A DNA stretch of 64,000 nucleotides from Wuchereria bancrofti (lineage: Eukaryota > Nematoda > Chromadorea > Rhabditida > Onchocercidae). The stretch lies in the NCBI GenBank assembly GCA_005281725.1, contig SSBO01000001.1, positions 10,122,251 to 10,186,250 on the forward strand, in the 5' to 3' direction. The notes below the pieces were generated by a model that had not been told where the DNA came from, did not search any database, and saw nothing but the letters and a program-made list of their open reading frames with translations. This document shows, one piece after another, positions 49,574 through 62,400 of this stretch (within the stretch, counting starts at the first letter, position 1; each line of letters opens with the position of its first letter). Position numbers and translations under genes: made by a program.

Positions 49574-51147
49574 TCGCTGCTTCTGATGAGTAATTATTTT
49601 TGGCTCAATACAAATTGCCTATGTATTTATGTGCTCTTATAAGAGATATCACGCTGATACAAGTTGTATTTCAATTTTTTATGAGTGTAATTTGAATTTA
49701 TTGTTACTGCTAGTCCAAAACAACAAGAAATTAGAATTGTCATTGTTGTTAAAACTAGAAGTGCAGCTGCATGGAATAATCAAATGCTCTTAAATATGCA
49801 ATATATACTAGGTATGTATCATTTCATTAATTATTTATATCTGCTTTACCCGTCGAGCATTAATCCTATAATACTGGAATGTGATAATCGCTAAGCACAA
49901 TTACTGAAAGTCTATTAGCGTTTCAATGTCACATATTCATATTTACATAATTAGTTTAGAATTGCAGATATTATTAGGTTTCAACTCATTTTTTTCCCCA
50001 TTGCTTCATATTTAGTGGATTCAGTTTGTGAATATATCTGTCGGAATGAGCTGTTGTTTCAGCACACATATGTACTCTTAATAAAGTGATTGAGGAAATA
50101 ATTACTAAGATTCCACATCTACTAAAAAAAAAAAAAAATCTAAAAAGATTGAGGGCTACTAAGATTCCACATGATTAGGTTAGGGGATTTAAAATTGGCA
50201 ACCTTATATTTCAGACGAGATACTAAGTAAGGGATTTACAAGCTTCATAAATTGTAGGAAGAGAAATGATATAACGTCCAACTAATCGACATCTACTTTC
50301 TTCTTGATGCTAAGAGGAATTCTGCCTAAATAGTATATTTTAGGTAATACATTTAGGGTTATAGGTGCCTCCAATAATAATATCAGAGATTATTCCAGTT
50401 ATATTTTTCTTCTCAAAGAATTTCAGTTTTTGACTTTACTAAGTCACAGTTGTCTTCACTTTCCATTGTATCACTCACATAGTGCACTCACCACTCAGAT
50501 TAATAAGCTGAAAAGCTTTAATTTGAATGTGAGAAAATCATGCGTAAAATATGTAAATCAGAAAATATATCTGTTAGATTTGATACATTTCATTGGATAT
50601 TATATTAAAATGCTGTCATTGTCATCAATGCACATATGATGTAAAGATGTGCAAAAATATATCAAAGCATTTACTGTTCTATGCTAAATAACAAGAAAAA
50701 GCAAATCTAATTGTGATGAACATATGAATTCAATTAATATGACTGCTGTTGGTGTTGCAAAAGCAGAGTAAGTTTTTTCAAAACTTTAGACAAATGCAAT
50801 TAATTGTTATTAAAACTATTAGGAATCAATATCAAATCCAGATGAGATTTAAAGAGCTCCCAAAAAAGTAATACTCATTAGAAACACTGAATAAGAGAAT
50901 TGTTTACATTCGTTTAAAATGGCTTTTTCTTTTTAAGACAAATTTCTTGAGAAGAGGATTAGAGTAACTGAGAAGAGAATGTGAAGCTTCTTGGGAAATA
51001 TTAACGCTAGAAGGATGTCAGGAAATGAAGCCCAGAAGTAAATCTGTTCTTAGTGTCGTAAACCTCCCTGCTTTCGCGCCTATGATTAACCTATGACCTA
51101 CGTATAGTGTAAGAATTAAACAAGCAACAATCTTCGAAATAAATGTG
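49574..51147. other. Convergent intergenic region
   Basis: About 1.6 kb between the stop codons of the C2CD3-like gene and the membrane-protein gene. It should contain both 3' UTRs; an AATAAA lies at about 50088. ATTACTAAGATTCCACAT occurs twice (near 50102 and 50158). No exon chain was found. Confidence 0.7.
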
Positions 51148-54100
51148 TTATTTATCGAGAACCTCGAAGCTATCATCCTTAAATGCTGTTGCTATGCTCG
51201 CTTGTTCTGCACAACAAACTTCAATTTTTCCCATTTTCTTTTGATCCATATTTTGCTTTCTATCTTTTGATCTTTCATCTTTGGAATCTTCCAATTTTTG
51301 AATTTCCATAGTATCTCTCTGACATTCTGCTCCCGGATAATCCTCCGATTCAAAATCAAATGCATCTAAGTTTTGAAGATCTGTATCATCTGATGCATTC
51401 TGAGCAGATGATGAAAGTACACTTTCAGAATGACTACTAGTTGATGATGAACGCTTATGCTTATTTTCATCGTTCTGTGTTTTATGTGCTGTTGAAATTA
51501 ACTTATCACTGCAAGTCGATGGTGCTGGATCTTTCGGATGAGTCTTCGGTCTTCTTCTCAACAATTTCTGAGAATTTGACTTCGATCTCAGTGCAAATTC
51601 AGCTTCACTTGAATCTGAGCTATCTAAGTTCGGGAATCTCAAACCATGAACAAAATCACGCTCATCTTCTAAAAACAAGAAAGTAACAATTTGTAACTAT
51701 TAAAAAACATTAGTAGTTTTAAAGATACAAATTAGTTTGTCTATGCAAAAATATCTGAAACTGAAGATGAGGAAAGAAAGGAAAATGATTTTCCACAATC
51801 AGAATGAAAAGAATGAAATAACTTATTGTGTTTTGCTGAAAAATCTAGCCCAAAAACATACAGAAATCTAAAAATGACCTGTAACAGGACTAAGAGGTCG
51901 ACTTGGTAACGAAGGTTTGTCGGAAGCTTCTTCAATGTCAGATTCTTCTTCTTCATTACTGAAACCAGGTGGTAGCAAATCCGCTAATTCAGTATCTGTA
52001 TCATCTAAATAGATAATTGTATCGCAAAATTAAAGTATCTCATATTACACTAAAATTATAAAATTTATTGTGTTTGTTTTACACCAATCAATATTCTAGA
52101 AATCTTTTCATCAGAAAATTATTGGAATTTATTTTTAAAAAAAAAGACCAGTGTAAAGGCAAAAAGTATAGTTCTTTTAAGTAACATTGGTAAAAAAATT
52201 TGAGACATAAAAGATTTTCAAAAAAAAAAGTGCAAATCATCAAACTTACCGCAAAATGGCGACCTGTCAGGAATATGATTGACAACAACTTGGCAAACCG
52301 GACCTAAACAATAAATTAATAAGTAGTCCTCGCACACTTTATATTTTTCATATAAAATATCAATTACTGGCTGCAGTAAAATTCGATAAAGTTGCACGCA
52401 GATCTGAAAAAAAGAAAAAACTGTCAAAAAATACTGAAAAGAATGTTTACAAAAGATTTAGAAAAAAAAAAAAAACTTCTTTAAATAAGTAGGTGAGGTT
52501 ATTCAAGAGTTATTCGAAAAATCATCCTGATTTGGTTCAATAAACATTTATTCCCAACTGGAAGTATTAAAAGATAATAATTTTGATTTGAAATCAAAAG
52601 CAAAAAAAACTATAAATTAAAAGTACGTACCTCATGCGCCAATGAAATAAATAATACAAAGAAAGGCCATAATATACTGTCGCGCACTCTTATTGCCAAA
52701 TTACGCAATAATCGTTTTATATATATCAAAGCTTTATCAATTTGGCATCCAATCCATCTGAAATGTGCAAAGAAAAAAATGTAAAAATTGTAAAAACACA
52801 AACAAATAACAAAGATTATTAAAATAAATGTAAAAATTTCGGAATAATTTAAAATTAAAATGATTGAAATTTTTAGAAACAAAATCACTTACATTTTAAG
52901 TGGATTCAAAACATACAGTTGAAAATAATCATAAAAATATTTGAAATATTTTGAAAGAAAAGCAATAAATGGATTAAACCAATAGCCACAAAAAATATAT
53001 ACAATACCAAGGCAGAAATAGTTAAAGAGTAGTTGTAGTTGAAATATAACATTTAAAATAAACCAAGACTTAAGACTAGGCCACCAGTGAGCACATAGCC
53101 AATATTGTAGAAATTGAATAAATGCACGAAAAGCATTCTGTATTGGTTCAACAATTTTCATTTTTATCCATCTCATAAGAGCAGAAAAAAAATTGAAAAT
53201 TGAATTTTGAACAGTGACAAATGTATTATGAATATAATTTTTTACAGTAATGATAGTATAATATAATGCATCTTTTGATTTGATAAATGCCACAATTAAA
53301 GAATGCTTTAGTTGTAGAATCATATCAATTAAACCATTTTTAAGTGTTAAATATCCAAAAAATATTCCATCTTTAAAAAATGTTATTATAAAAACTATTC
53401 CATTCCTTGTAGTCATCACAATAAATACTATTCCATTTGTAATTGCCACTGTAAAATACACATTACTATTTTTCATACCAATTATTAACTTTAAACAATA
53501 TTTTCATAAATAATAAGAAATTTTGATAGCAATGAAAAGTTTATAAAACTTACTTTTAAATCCATAAACTGTGCATAATATGGAATTCTTAAGATTGAAT
53601 AAAGTTGAATTTGTAATATTTAGCATAGCATTTTTTCCAGCGCATAAATTAGTAATTGTTGAAACATGGATACTTCTTATTGTTGCTTTTATCCTCAATA
53701 ATTCTTCCGTGATTTTTTCTAATATTGCTGAAAAAAGAAAAAGAGTGCAAAATAAAAGTTTCATATCGCTCAAATTTTCTCAATAAAAAAACAAAAAATT
53801 ATAAAAAAAAAAAAAATAAAACATTGTTGATAGATATTATTCTTTTTCCAAAACATAAGAAAAAAAAAACAAAAATAGCTTAAACACTTTCAAGTTTTCC
53901 TAAAATTGTTGAAATTTTTAGTTTTAAAGAAACTACAATATTTTAAATAGCAACAAAAATAACATCAACAAAAATATGAAATTAAAAAGAAAAAGATTTT
54001 TAACATTTAAAATAAGGAATGAAAATTACAAACCTATAAGCCACTTTAATCTAACAGTATAATCAAGAATTCTATAAAATGAACAGAAAGGAGAAATAAT

Positions 54101-55608
54101 AGTTATCTGAGCAATATATTTCGTTGTTATGCATATCGTATATAAACATTCGTTGATCTTTTGTGGTATTTGATAGTAGAGCCATACTGGGTTTATCATT
54201 AATAATGCAACTAAAAAAATAATATCTTTTGGATTGTGATCAAGTAAAAAAAAGAGAATTCAATAAGAAGTAAAAAATGTAATAAAAAGTACATCAGGAA
54301 GTACATCTATACAAAGTAAAATATTATAGAAATTATAGGAAGTAAAAAGTATATATCAGTGTTTATGTGTTTACTGATAATTTACTCCCTCAAAAATCAA
54401 AAAAAAAAAAAAAAAAAAAAAAGAAAACCTGCACTATATGCACTCCAACATGCTTTTTCAAATTCGGTGAAATAAAGGAACTTTGCACTGTATAATGCCA
54501 TTACAACGCTTGCCGTCTGTAAAAAATATTAAATATTTTTTTTTTGATATTAAATATTTTTGAAATTATTAGGGTTATAATTCAAATTCATATCAATGCT
54601 AATGAATCACAAAATGAAAGCTTTTAATGATCAAAATGATAGAACTGCAAGAAATTAATCTAAAACTTAGCATAATGCTAATTTTGCTGTTACAGTCATA
54701 TTTCTCTAAAAACCATATTTTAAAATGAATTTTTATAAATTTAAATTTTGTTATCCTAATTTTCTATTTGCAATTTTTCTACAAGGTGTTCCCTTATCCA
54801 AATAAAAGACACTCCATCTTGCTTTTAAATTATCTAATACTATCTCTCCTCTTTATTTCATTTTTCAATCACGTAATAAACTTACCAAAAGTGTTTGATC
54901 AAAAATTTTTCTAGCTAAAATTTGCAAAAACTAACCCTTAGTACATTTCGTATGGGCCATATTAAGATATGGAACAAAATACTTCGATCATAAGTTGAAG
55001 ATAATAAAATATCCCAACTGAAGATACCTGCAGCAAATGAGATCAATAATCGTAGTTGTGTTCCTTTATCCAAATAAAAGACACTCCACCTAAAAAAAAA
55101 AAAAAAACGCTTAAAAAATTTGAAACTTGAATAATCTTTTCAGTTAGTTTCACATTTGATTTTTTTCTTTTGTTTTTTTAAACTTTTTAGATTCAACTTT
55201 TTCTATTTGCAATTTTTCTATAAGGTGTTCCCTTATCCAAATAAAAGACACTTCATCTTGCTTTTAAATTATCTAATCCTATCTCTCCTCTATTAAGGTC
55301 AATCAACTGTTCAATACTATCAATAACAATTAAGGTCAATCAACTGTTCAATACTATCAACAACAATTAAGGTCAATCAACTGTTCAATACTATCAAATA
55401 TTAATTGGATATATATTTATCACCTTATCATTTAAATATCTTTATAAAAAATTATCCTTTTTTTTTTCCGCCTTTTTAAAATAATATTCACTTACCAAAA
55501 AGCACTATTAATAAACATAAAATATGGCGCAGTGGCAGCGGAACGCCATTCGATTACTGCTAAAATAGCTGATTTTATAGCGCAGTAACCATTCCGCATA
55601 ATTTCCAT
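51148..55608 (-). CDS. Multi-pass membrane protein with 11-residue repeat array, unknown family
   Basis: Ten exons join in frame: 55496-55608, 54936-55089, 54429-54516, 54034-54210, 53554-53727, 52893-53448, 52631-52757, 52250-52403, 51879-52004 and 51148-51668. The product is 729 residues. The N-terminal third has about four hydrophobic segments (around 28-45, 47-66, 90-105, 115-130). Residues 240-327 are eight consecutive 11-residue units, such as NGIVFIVMTTR, NGIVFIITFFK, DGIFFGYLTLK and NGLIDMILQLK. Two 15-residue variants (210-239) precede them. More hydrophobic segments follow (around 365-410, 445-465, 490-505). From about 515 on the protein is soluble, Ser- and acid-rich, with DDTDTELADLLPPGF and EDERDFVHGLRFPNL. 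The layout suggests a membrane- or lipid-surface-bound body with a disordered, probably phosphorylated cytosolic tail. I do not recognise the family and assign no function. Confidence 0.85.
54760..54851. repeat. Intronic duplicate (copy A), including a piece of exon 2
   Basis: About 92 bases nearly identical to 55199-55290. Both contain a roughly 30-base match (TATCCAAATAAAAGACACT) to the acceptor end of exon 2 at about 55059-55088. The copies lack the AG acceptor, so they are not alternative exons. Confidence 0.85.
55199..55290. repeat. Intronic duplicate (copy B), including a piece of exon 2
   Basis: Partner of the 54760-54851 copy, in intron 1 on the other side of exon 2. The three related segments suggest local duplication around the exon. 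Confidence 0.85.
55293..55405. repeat. 37-bp tandem repeat, 3 copies
   Basis: TTAAGGTCAATCAACTGTTC starts at 55293, 55330 and 55367. It lies in intron 1 of the membrane-protein gene, directly adjoining duplicate B. Confidence 0.95.
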
Positions 55609-57518
55609 TTTCAAATTGTTTTAACATCAAAATGCAATATAACCGATATGATAACAATTAATCAATGAAGAAGATATGACGGTAATTTCATCTTCATTCT
55701 TCCCATACCATAAATATTTCAGATAAATTAAAATCTAAAATTTTCATATTTAAATTACAATAATAATAATAATTAGGAAAATTAGGAAGATATAATAAAA
55801 ATTGATAAATGATTAGGAAATATAATTATAGGAAAAAATATAATAATTAGGAAGATGCAATAATAGATGGATAAAAATTGATAAATGTTATTTAAGAATT
55901 AATAGAATTATACATTGAATAAATGATGCATATCTTATATATTAATTCTATTTCAAATCAATAATGTAATTATAAAATATTATATACACATGTATTAAAG
56001 TGATACAATCAAATGTTTATTTATTTATTTATTGATTATTTTTTGGTTTCTTTTCCTTTGTTCAGTACAAATATTCCGTCCAATATGAAAATGAAATTAA
56101 AAATTAATTTGAAATGAATTTACTACAGATGTGTTAGTAGTGATAAATAAAAATGGGAAAAAAAAAAGAAAAAGATAGAATTTGCTTTGTAGAAGAAATA
56201 TGAGGTTGTAGAGAGAAAAATTTTTAAATTTTGTGAAAAGCTAAATTTTGAAAAAAAAAAAATTGACCAAACTAAAAGTTATTGATTACTTCCGGTAATT
56301 AATTATAACACAAAAATTATCAATCAATTACGACATAAATGATTGCGACATAAGCATAAATGATTAGAAATTATAATTAATGACTTAGATAAATTAAGTA
56401 ATAAAAATAATTTTTATTAAGCTAAGTGTTATTATTGAAATACCTTAAATAATAGTACAGAAGAGAGAAATTTTGTGAAGATTTAGCGAAGAAATATTTG
56501 TGAAATGTGTGCAAACATACAGAGAGACTATAAGTAAACAAAATAAATGTTAAAAGCAAATATTAGAGAGTGTATTAGTTACGATTGAGAATATCATAGC
56601 AATCTTAAATGTAAAGTTAAAATATGAAAAGAATAAGTTTCAAGAATTGGAAAAAAAAAACAAAACAAAGAAAAAACAAAAAAAAAAAGAAGAAAATATT
56701 AGCTAGCAGAAATGTGTAATAAGATATAAAATGTTTATTTGATTAGCTTTATGATTGTAATTAAATAGATATCTGGTGAAATAATCAAGTGAAATTTTAT
56801 TTTTATAAGCATAAGTCTTTTTTTAGTAAGCATTTTAAAGTATAATAATGCGTCATTAATTCCAAAATATTAGGACAAATATTGTGTATAAGTATTAATT
56901 ATGACAAAAAAAAAAGAAAAAAAAATTGGAAGCTAAGCATTCATTTAAAAAAAAATTTTTTTTGAATCTTTTTTTTTTGAACTTTATTTGAACTACTATA
57001 CTTTCATTTAATTTTCATTATTTAAAATTATCACCAAATGAAGTAAATGATATGATATAAAGTATTGAGCAAGTCATAATAATTGATAACAATCATTATC
57101 TCAATAGTTGAAAGCGGTCGTTAAGAATGTAATGAGTTGTTGTTATTGATAATTTTATATGTTTTTTTTTTAACTTTTAAAAATATAATACTATCATACC
57201 TATTTGAATTATCCTGTTTGTTTGGATACTTTTTTTTTCCCCTTTCTCTGAAATGTTTGCATCCATTAATCATTGTTCATACTTTGCTGTACAAATTAAA
57301 CAAGACAGAGTACAACCAGTTTCTACTTTAATTACAAATTGATAAAAATCAATGAAAAAAAAAAAAACACTGAATAACTTTCAGGTCACAGTAATATATT
57401 ATCAAAATTTGTCATTGAAAATCAATCATCAATATTTTTAATTTTGAATTTGAAATCGAACATAAAGAAAAAAAAAAAAAGAGAGAACATTCTACACATT
57501 TTAGACGTTCATAATAAT
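55609..57518. other. Divergent intergenic region
   Basis: 1.9 kb between the starts of the membrane-protein gene (minus) and the RING gene (plus). It is AT-rich with poly-A and poly-T runs. I see no exon, no GC-enriched block and no clear motif. Confidence 0.7.
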
Positions 57519-58769
57519 ATGTTTACTGTGCCAAATTGTCAACCAGCTAAGGAACTTTATGGCTCGCTAGAAGTAAAATTGCATACAAATGTAGAAGATT
57601 TGGAAACAAGCAGAACACTTGAACAACGTCTTCAATTATTGGGAATAAAAAATTCTATAGTGCAGGAGAAATTAAACGTAAAAACTTCTTCTGGTACTAT
57701 TTTTATTGCAAAATTTTCCAAATTCAATTGATAAAATGATGAGTAATCATCGTAAGATAAATAAAATTTTTTTTTCGATTAAAAAGTTAAATTCTCCAGA
57801 ATTTTATTGATAGTTTAAAATCTTTTACAAGTGCATAAATTAACACCATGTAATAAGTTATTATTAAAAATTTTGAACTGATAATATTTTTAGAAGCGAA
57901 TAATTCAAATACGCAAATCACTTTGCTAATGAATTCATTTGAACCGATAACTTTTACGCAGGTTATTGTTATTTTCTCATGCAAATAATCAATTTATTTT
58001 TTATTTCAACTTAAGAATTATCATATATAATACAATGAAAAAAAAAAAATAATATAATTTCCTATTTCAGAAATTGAAAGAATTTTTTTTGCAGAAAATA
58101 CGTAAAGATGAAGAAACAAAAGTAGGAAAATGTTCAATTCGATTATGGTTATGGCAACAATATTTATCACGAAATGGTAATTGTTCTTTATGTGATCGAC
58201 CACTTAATGGATTAAATGAAGTTAGGGAATTTTAATCTTTGAGTAATTGATATAAAATTAAATGAAATATATTTATGGGAAGAAATTAATTTTATTTTAT
58301 TATTGTAAGGTTTATTTTTGAAAAAAAAAATTGCAGTTCAAAGTCTTTATAAACTTAAACAGTCTATGTTAATTTAAAAAAGAATTTTTTTTTTCGATTC
58401 CTTCTGTGAAGACAAATATTCATTATATAGTTTCTTTAGATATATTTAATAAAAGTATGAAATGTGATAAGGAATAAAAATGAAATAATTCTTCCATCTT
58501 TTATTTGCATTCAATAATATATCATTCAATGAAATAAAATTACATCAATCAAACATTTCAAAAATCTATTCATTTAGTAAATTTTGATAAAGTATAATTT
58601 ACTAAAGGATGTGATAATGTTAACATGCGCGCATGCAATGCATCCAGAATGTGCGCAAGAAATGCGTCAAAATCGAAATGGTTGTCAAAAATGTGAATTC
58701 AATCCGACTAAAATAAATAATTGGCAAAAACGAATGAGAAAAGATACGAAAAAGAAATATTTGTGCTAA
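57519..58769 (+). CDS. Small RING-H2 zinc-finger protein
   Basis: Three exons (57519-57677, 58071-58220, 58593-58769) give about 162 residues. The RING spans the last splice: CSLC, then CAHAMHPEC (C-x-H-x2-H-x2-C), then CQKC, a complete RING-H2 ligand set. The N-terminal 90 residues are predicted helical (LETSRTLEQRLQLLG). The tail is basic (KRMRKDTKKKYLC). Such domains usually act as E3 ubiquitin ligases or scaffolds, but substrate and pathway are unknown and I recognise no orthologue. An acceptor-like CACATTTTAG 15 bases before the ATG would suit trans-splicing. The last exon could start at 58593 or 58608, both in phase, and both acceptors (ATAAAG, CTAAAG) are weak, so residues just before DVIML are uncertain. 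RNA polymerase III subunit 2 follows 0.7 kb downstream on the same strand. Confidence 0.7.
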
Positions 58770-59445
58770 TAATAATGTATGAATTATATCAAATTCAGAC
58801 ATTATTATTATATTAAATTGATATTTTGTTGATAACAAAGAATATCAATAATTATTCCTTAATTAATAAAAAAAAAAATACACATAGATACGTATCAAAT
58901 TTTGTTTTTCTATTATCACAAAAAACTTTTCCTATTATTTCTATTGTCACATACTTAACTAAAAAAAGAAAAAAAAAACATTTGTAAACATACTAATGCA
59001 TATTACTTCAACTGATGAATTACAGAAAAATACCATAATATAAACAGCAGTGATGCAGAAAACAAACATATGATGCACTAGTGATGCAATAATTGCATAG
59101 CGCCACTTTTATGCATTCCTTTGATGTGGTGGTCTGAGAATTGTGGGTGGTGCTTCCTCTCTTCCCATCCTATGAAGACAGGGTGGTGATTTCTCAGTTA
59201 TTTTTATTGTTTTTGGAGTAGATTAGATTGGTTTTTTATTTTGTTAATTAATTTCAAGTTAATTAATCTCAGTTTTTTTTTTTCGTCTCTGGAATAGATT
59301 GGATTGATTTTTTTTTACTTTGCTTATTAATTTGAAGTTAATTAATTTGAAATAAGCAACTAATATATATATAATGAAATGTGATTGGTTATGTATTAAA
59401 CGTTACAGATGAATTAATTAGCAGTCATAATTGAAGTAATTGTAA
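58770..59445. other. Upstream region of the RNA polymerase III subunit gene
   Basis: It contains the RING gene 3' end (AATTAATAAAA near 58860), three TGATGCA motifs (near 59050, 59070 and 59082) and GTGGTGGT-type G-rich words at 59126-59175. A diverged tandem duplication of about 90 bases follows (AGATTGG..AGTTAATTAAT, near 59225 and 59300). ATTAGCAG at 59416-59423 could be a trans-splice acceptor. Confidence 0.5.
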
Positions 59446-62400
59446 ATGATGGAAAAAACTACTGAAGAGGTGCAAACAATAAAGGATAAATGGACTCTTG
59501 TTCCGGCATTTTTACAGGTTAGTTATATAATATGTTTTACATTTTTTTTTCTTTTTTGATTGTACTATTAATCAGTTTATAAGTAATTTTTTTTTTTTGC
59601 ATATTTAATTTTGAAAAGAAAGAAAAAGTTATTTGAATTTAAAAAGAAAGGTTATGGAAATAAAAATAAAAAGAAAGGTTATGGAAAAACATCTTTTAAA
59701 AGTAAATTTTTTGTATTAAAGGTTCGTGGACTTGTTAAGCAACATATTGCCAGTTATGACTATTTTGTCAGTACTGAAATCAAAAAGATTTTGCGAGCTA
59801 ATGATAGAATCACGAGCGATGCGAATCCATCATTTTATTTGAAGTAATGCATTTTCCCAAGTTTAAATCTACTTTTAAATATAATTTTACATAACTTTCT
59901 AAGTTTAGGAAAGATAAGTACTGGTCGGTGATTTAGTTTGAAAGACTAGAAAAAAGGAGAAAACGATTAAGAGTAAAGTGAATTTGGAGAAGATTTATTG
60001 CAGGTATTTGGATATTCGTGTTGGAATGCCTTCGAGCGAGGAAGGTTTTAATCAAATTAATGATAAGATCAGTCCACATGAATGCCGTCTTCGGGATATG
60101 ACTTATTCGGCACCTATTTCGGTCGATATTGAATACACTCGTGGCAGTCAGCGTGTCTTGAGAAACGGTCTTATAATCGGCAAAATGCCTGTCATGCTAC
60201 GTTCTAGTAAATGCGTCTTAAAAAATATGGTAATTATAGGTTTTTTTTTTTCATTGAATTTACAGGAGTTCGGTTTCAGAATACCAGATTTTTCTTTGAT
60301 TTTTAAAGCCAAGCGAAAAAGTTATTTTAAATTAGCCTGGAAAAAGAATTTTTTTAAGAACGAAAGTGAATTGGCACGTGTTCAAGAATGTCCATATGAC
60401 CCGGGTGGTTATTTTATCATACGTGGATCGGAAAAAGTGGTTCTTATTCAAGAACAGCTTTCGAAGAATCGTATCATGATTGGACGAAACAGCAAAAAAG
60501 AACTGCAATGTGAAGTGCGCTAAATTGTTAATTCACATCTTTGATTTTACGCATTTGTTACATTTTACATTTCTCAAACTACTGAATTCTAAAAGCACAA
60601 ATTTAACTCCATGTATTTAAAATGTTCATTCATGTTTACTGCTATATTGCTGTAAGTTTCAAACTGCATTTTTTAATTCTAATTTTACTTCAACTCGCTT
60701 TTCGCCTTACTCTTTATTCTTTCTTTTCAGTTCTTTTCTTCTCAAATAATAGCTTTGTATCATTTAAAGAAATTTTTTCAGTTCTAAACATGCAAATTAT
60801 ACTTGCAGGTACTCAGTTCTACACAAGAACGTAAAAGTAAAACATACATTGCTAGTAGGAAACAGCGATATTACGTTCGTCACAACCAGCTTTCTGATGA
60901 CGTACCAGTAGCCATCGTTTTTAAGGTAATCAAGTGAACTGGGTCACAGCGAAACACTGATTCAACAGTTATTCGTTTATTGATTTGTTTGCTTTCTCGA
61001 TATTGAAATAGAAATAATTATAAATAATTGGTAGGAAGAACATAAAACATCAATTTACACAAGTAATAACTTGATTTAATTGATAACTTGGTTCATATGG
61101 TATAGTTTTGCAATTTTTTTAGTACATGTTTTCCCTTCTTCAATTAGTTCGACTTATTTCGTGCATTATTAATTATAGCAAATGATTGATGTGTGCTGAA
61201 ATTTTAGACATTTAGAACCCTTTATGAAATTAGTTATCACTCCAGGCGATGGGATTTGAATCGGATCATGATATTGTTTCGGCTGTTGGTTTGGAGGAGA
61301 AGTTTGTTGCTGCAATGGCGCCATCAATTGAAGAATGTGCAAGTCATCAAATTGTAACACAAGAAGGTGCACTACAATACATAGCTTCAAAGGTTCCTTT
61401 TTTTAAAAATATCGAAATGAAGAATATTGAAATTTTCCTTCCCGACAAATAATTCAGTTATATTTTTCCCTCATATTTTAATGCATTTAATGGTTTATCT
61501 TATTTTGTTATTTAGGTTAAAATGCGCAAATTTGGCCCAACTGCTTCTGGTACATCAACGCTACCACGTGAACATGAAGCCATTGATTTCTTATCGAATT
61601 TAATGATTGCACATGTGCCATGTCCGGATGGGAATATGAAAATGAAAGCTGTTTATTTGGGATTAATGGTTAGAAGGTATGAGGAACGGAATAAATTTTC
61701 GAAATCTTCCATAATTTTTTAATATTGTTCATGGATATTGGAATTTTCATATTTCTTGAGATGTTCCGTTCTTTTAAGAACTTTTTGATAAATTTATCGA
61801 AATTTTTATGTGTGAGCATACAAAAATTATCAGTGAGGATCTTTGTGTGATTTGGATTATTAGAAATAAAGCTATTCATGGAAGGAAGGAAGCACTTTTA
61901 AGTAATATCTCTCAATGTTTCATATTTTTTTCAGATTAATGCAAGCGGAAGTGGGTGACACTGAATGTGATGACCGTGATTTTTACGGAAATAAACGCTT
62001 AGAGCTGGCGGGCTCTTTACTTGCATTGTTGTTTGAGGATGTTTTCAAGAGGTACCATTATTACTTTCCAAACTTATGACTTCATTCTAACTAAGCATTT
62101 CAGACCTGACGTTCATAAAAACATTTTAAGGAGATTAAGTGATTGGTAACAATTTAAAAGAAAGCATTTTTCAGGTTCAATTCTGAACTGAAAAGAATTG
62201 CTGACAACAGTTTGGGCAAAACGTTGGCTGCTCCACTTGATATAGTTAAACACGTGCGTCAGGTTCGTCGTACATTGCTTGGTTTCTTTATTCTTTGCAA
62301 ATTTACGTGATATCTGTACAAACATTCAAATGTGATGCATCATTTATGATGTATTTTTAATGTTTATATAGATGAAATAGCATGTTTCAGGACTTAATAA

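Noticed and set aside
52088..52288. Minus-strand 66-codon hydrophobic frame overlapping the membrane-protein gene
   Set aside because: It runs through an intron and an exon in the wrong frame; the exon 52250-52403 has a better frame and splice sites.
59611..59721. Lys/Gly-rich extension (repeat KKGYG) before RPC2 exon 2
   Set aside because: It lies in the intron between two exons whose direct join matches the RPC2 N-terminus exactly.
60230..60358. In-frame sequence between RPC2 exons 3 and 4
   Set aside because: GT..AG boundaries at 60230 and 60358 remove it, and the spliced product matches the family spacing before the ECPYDPGG motif.
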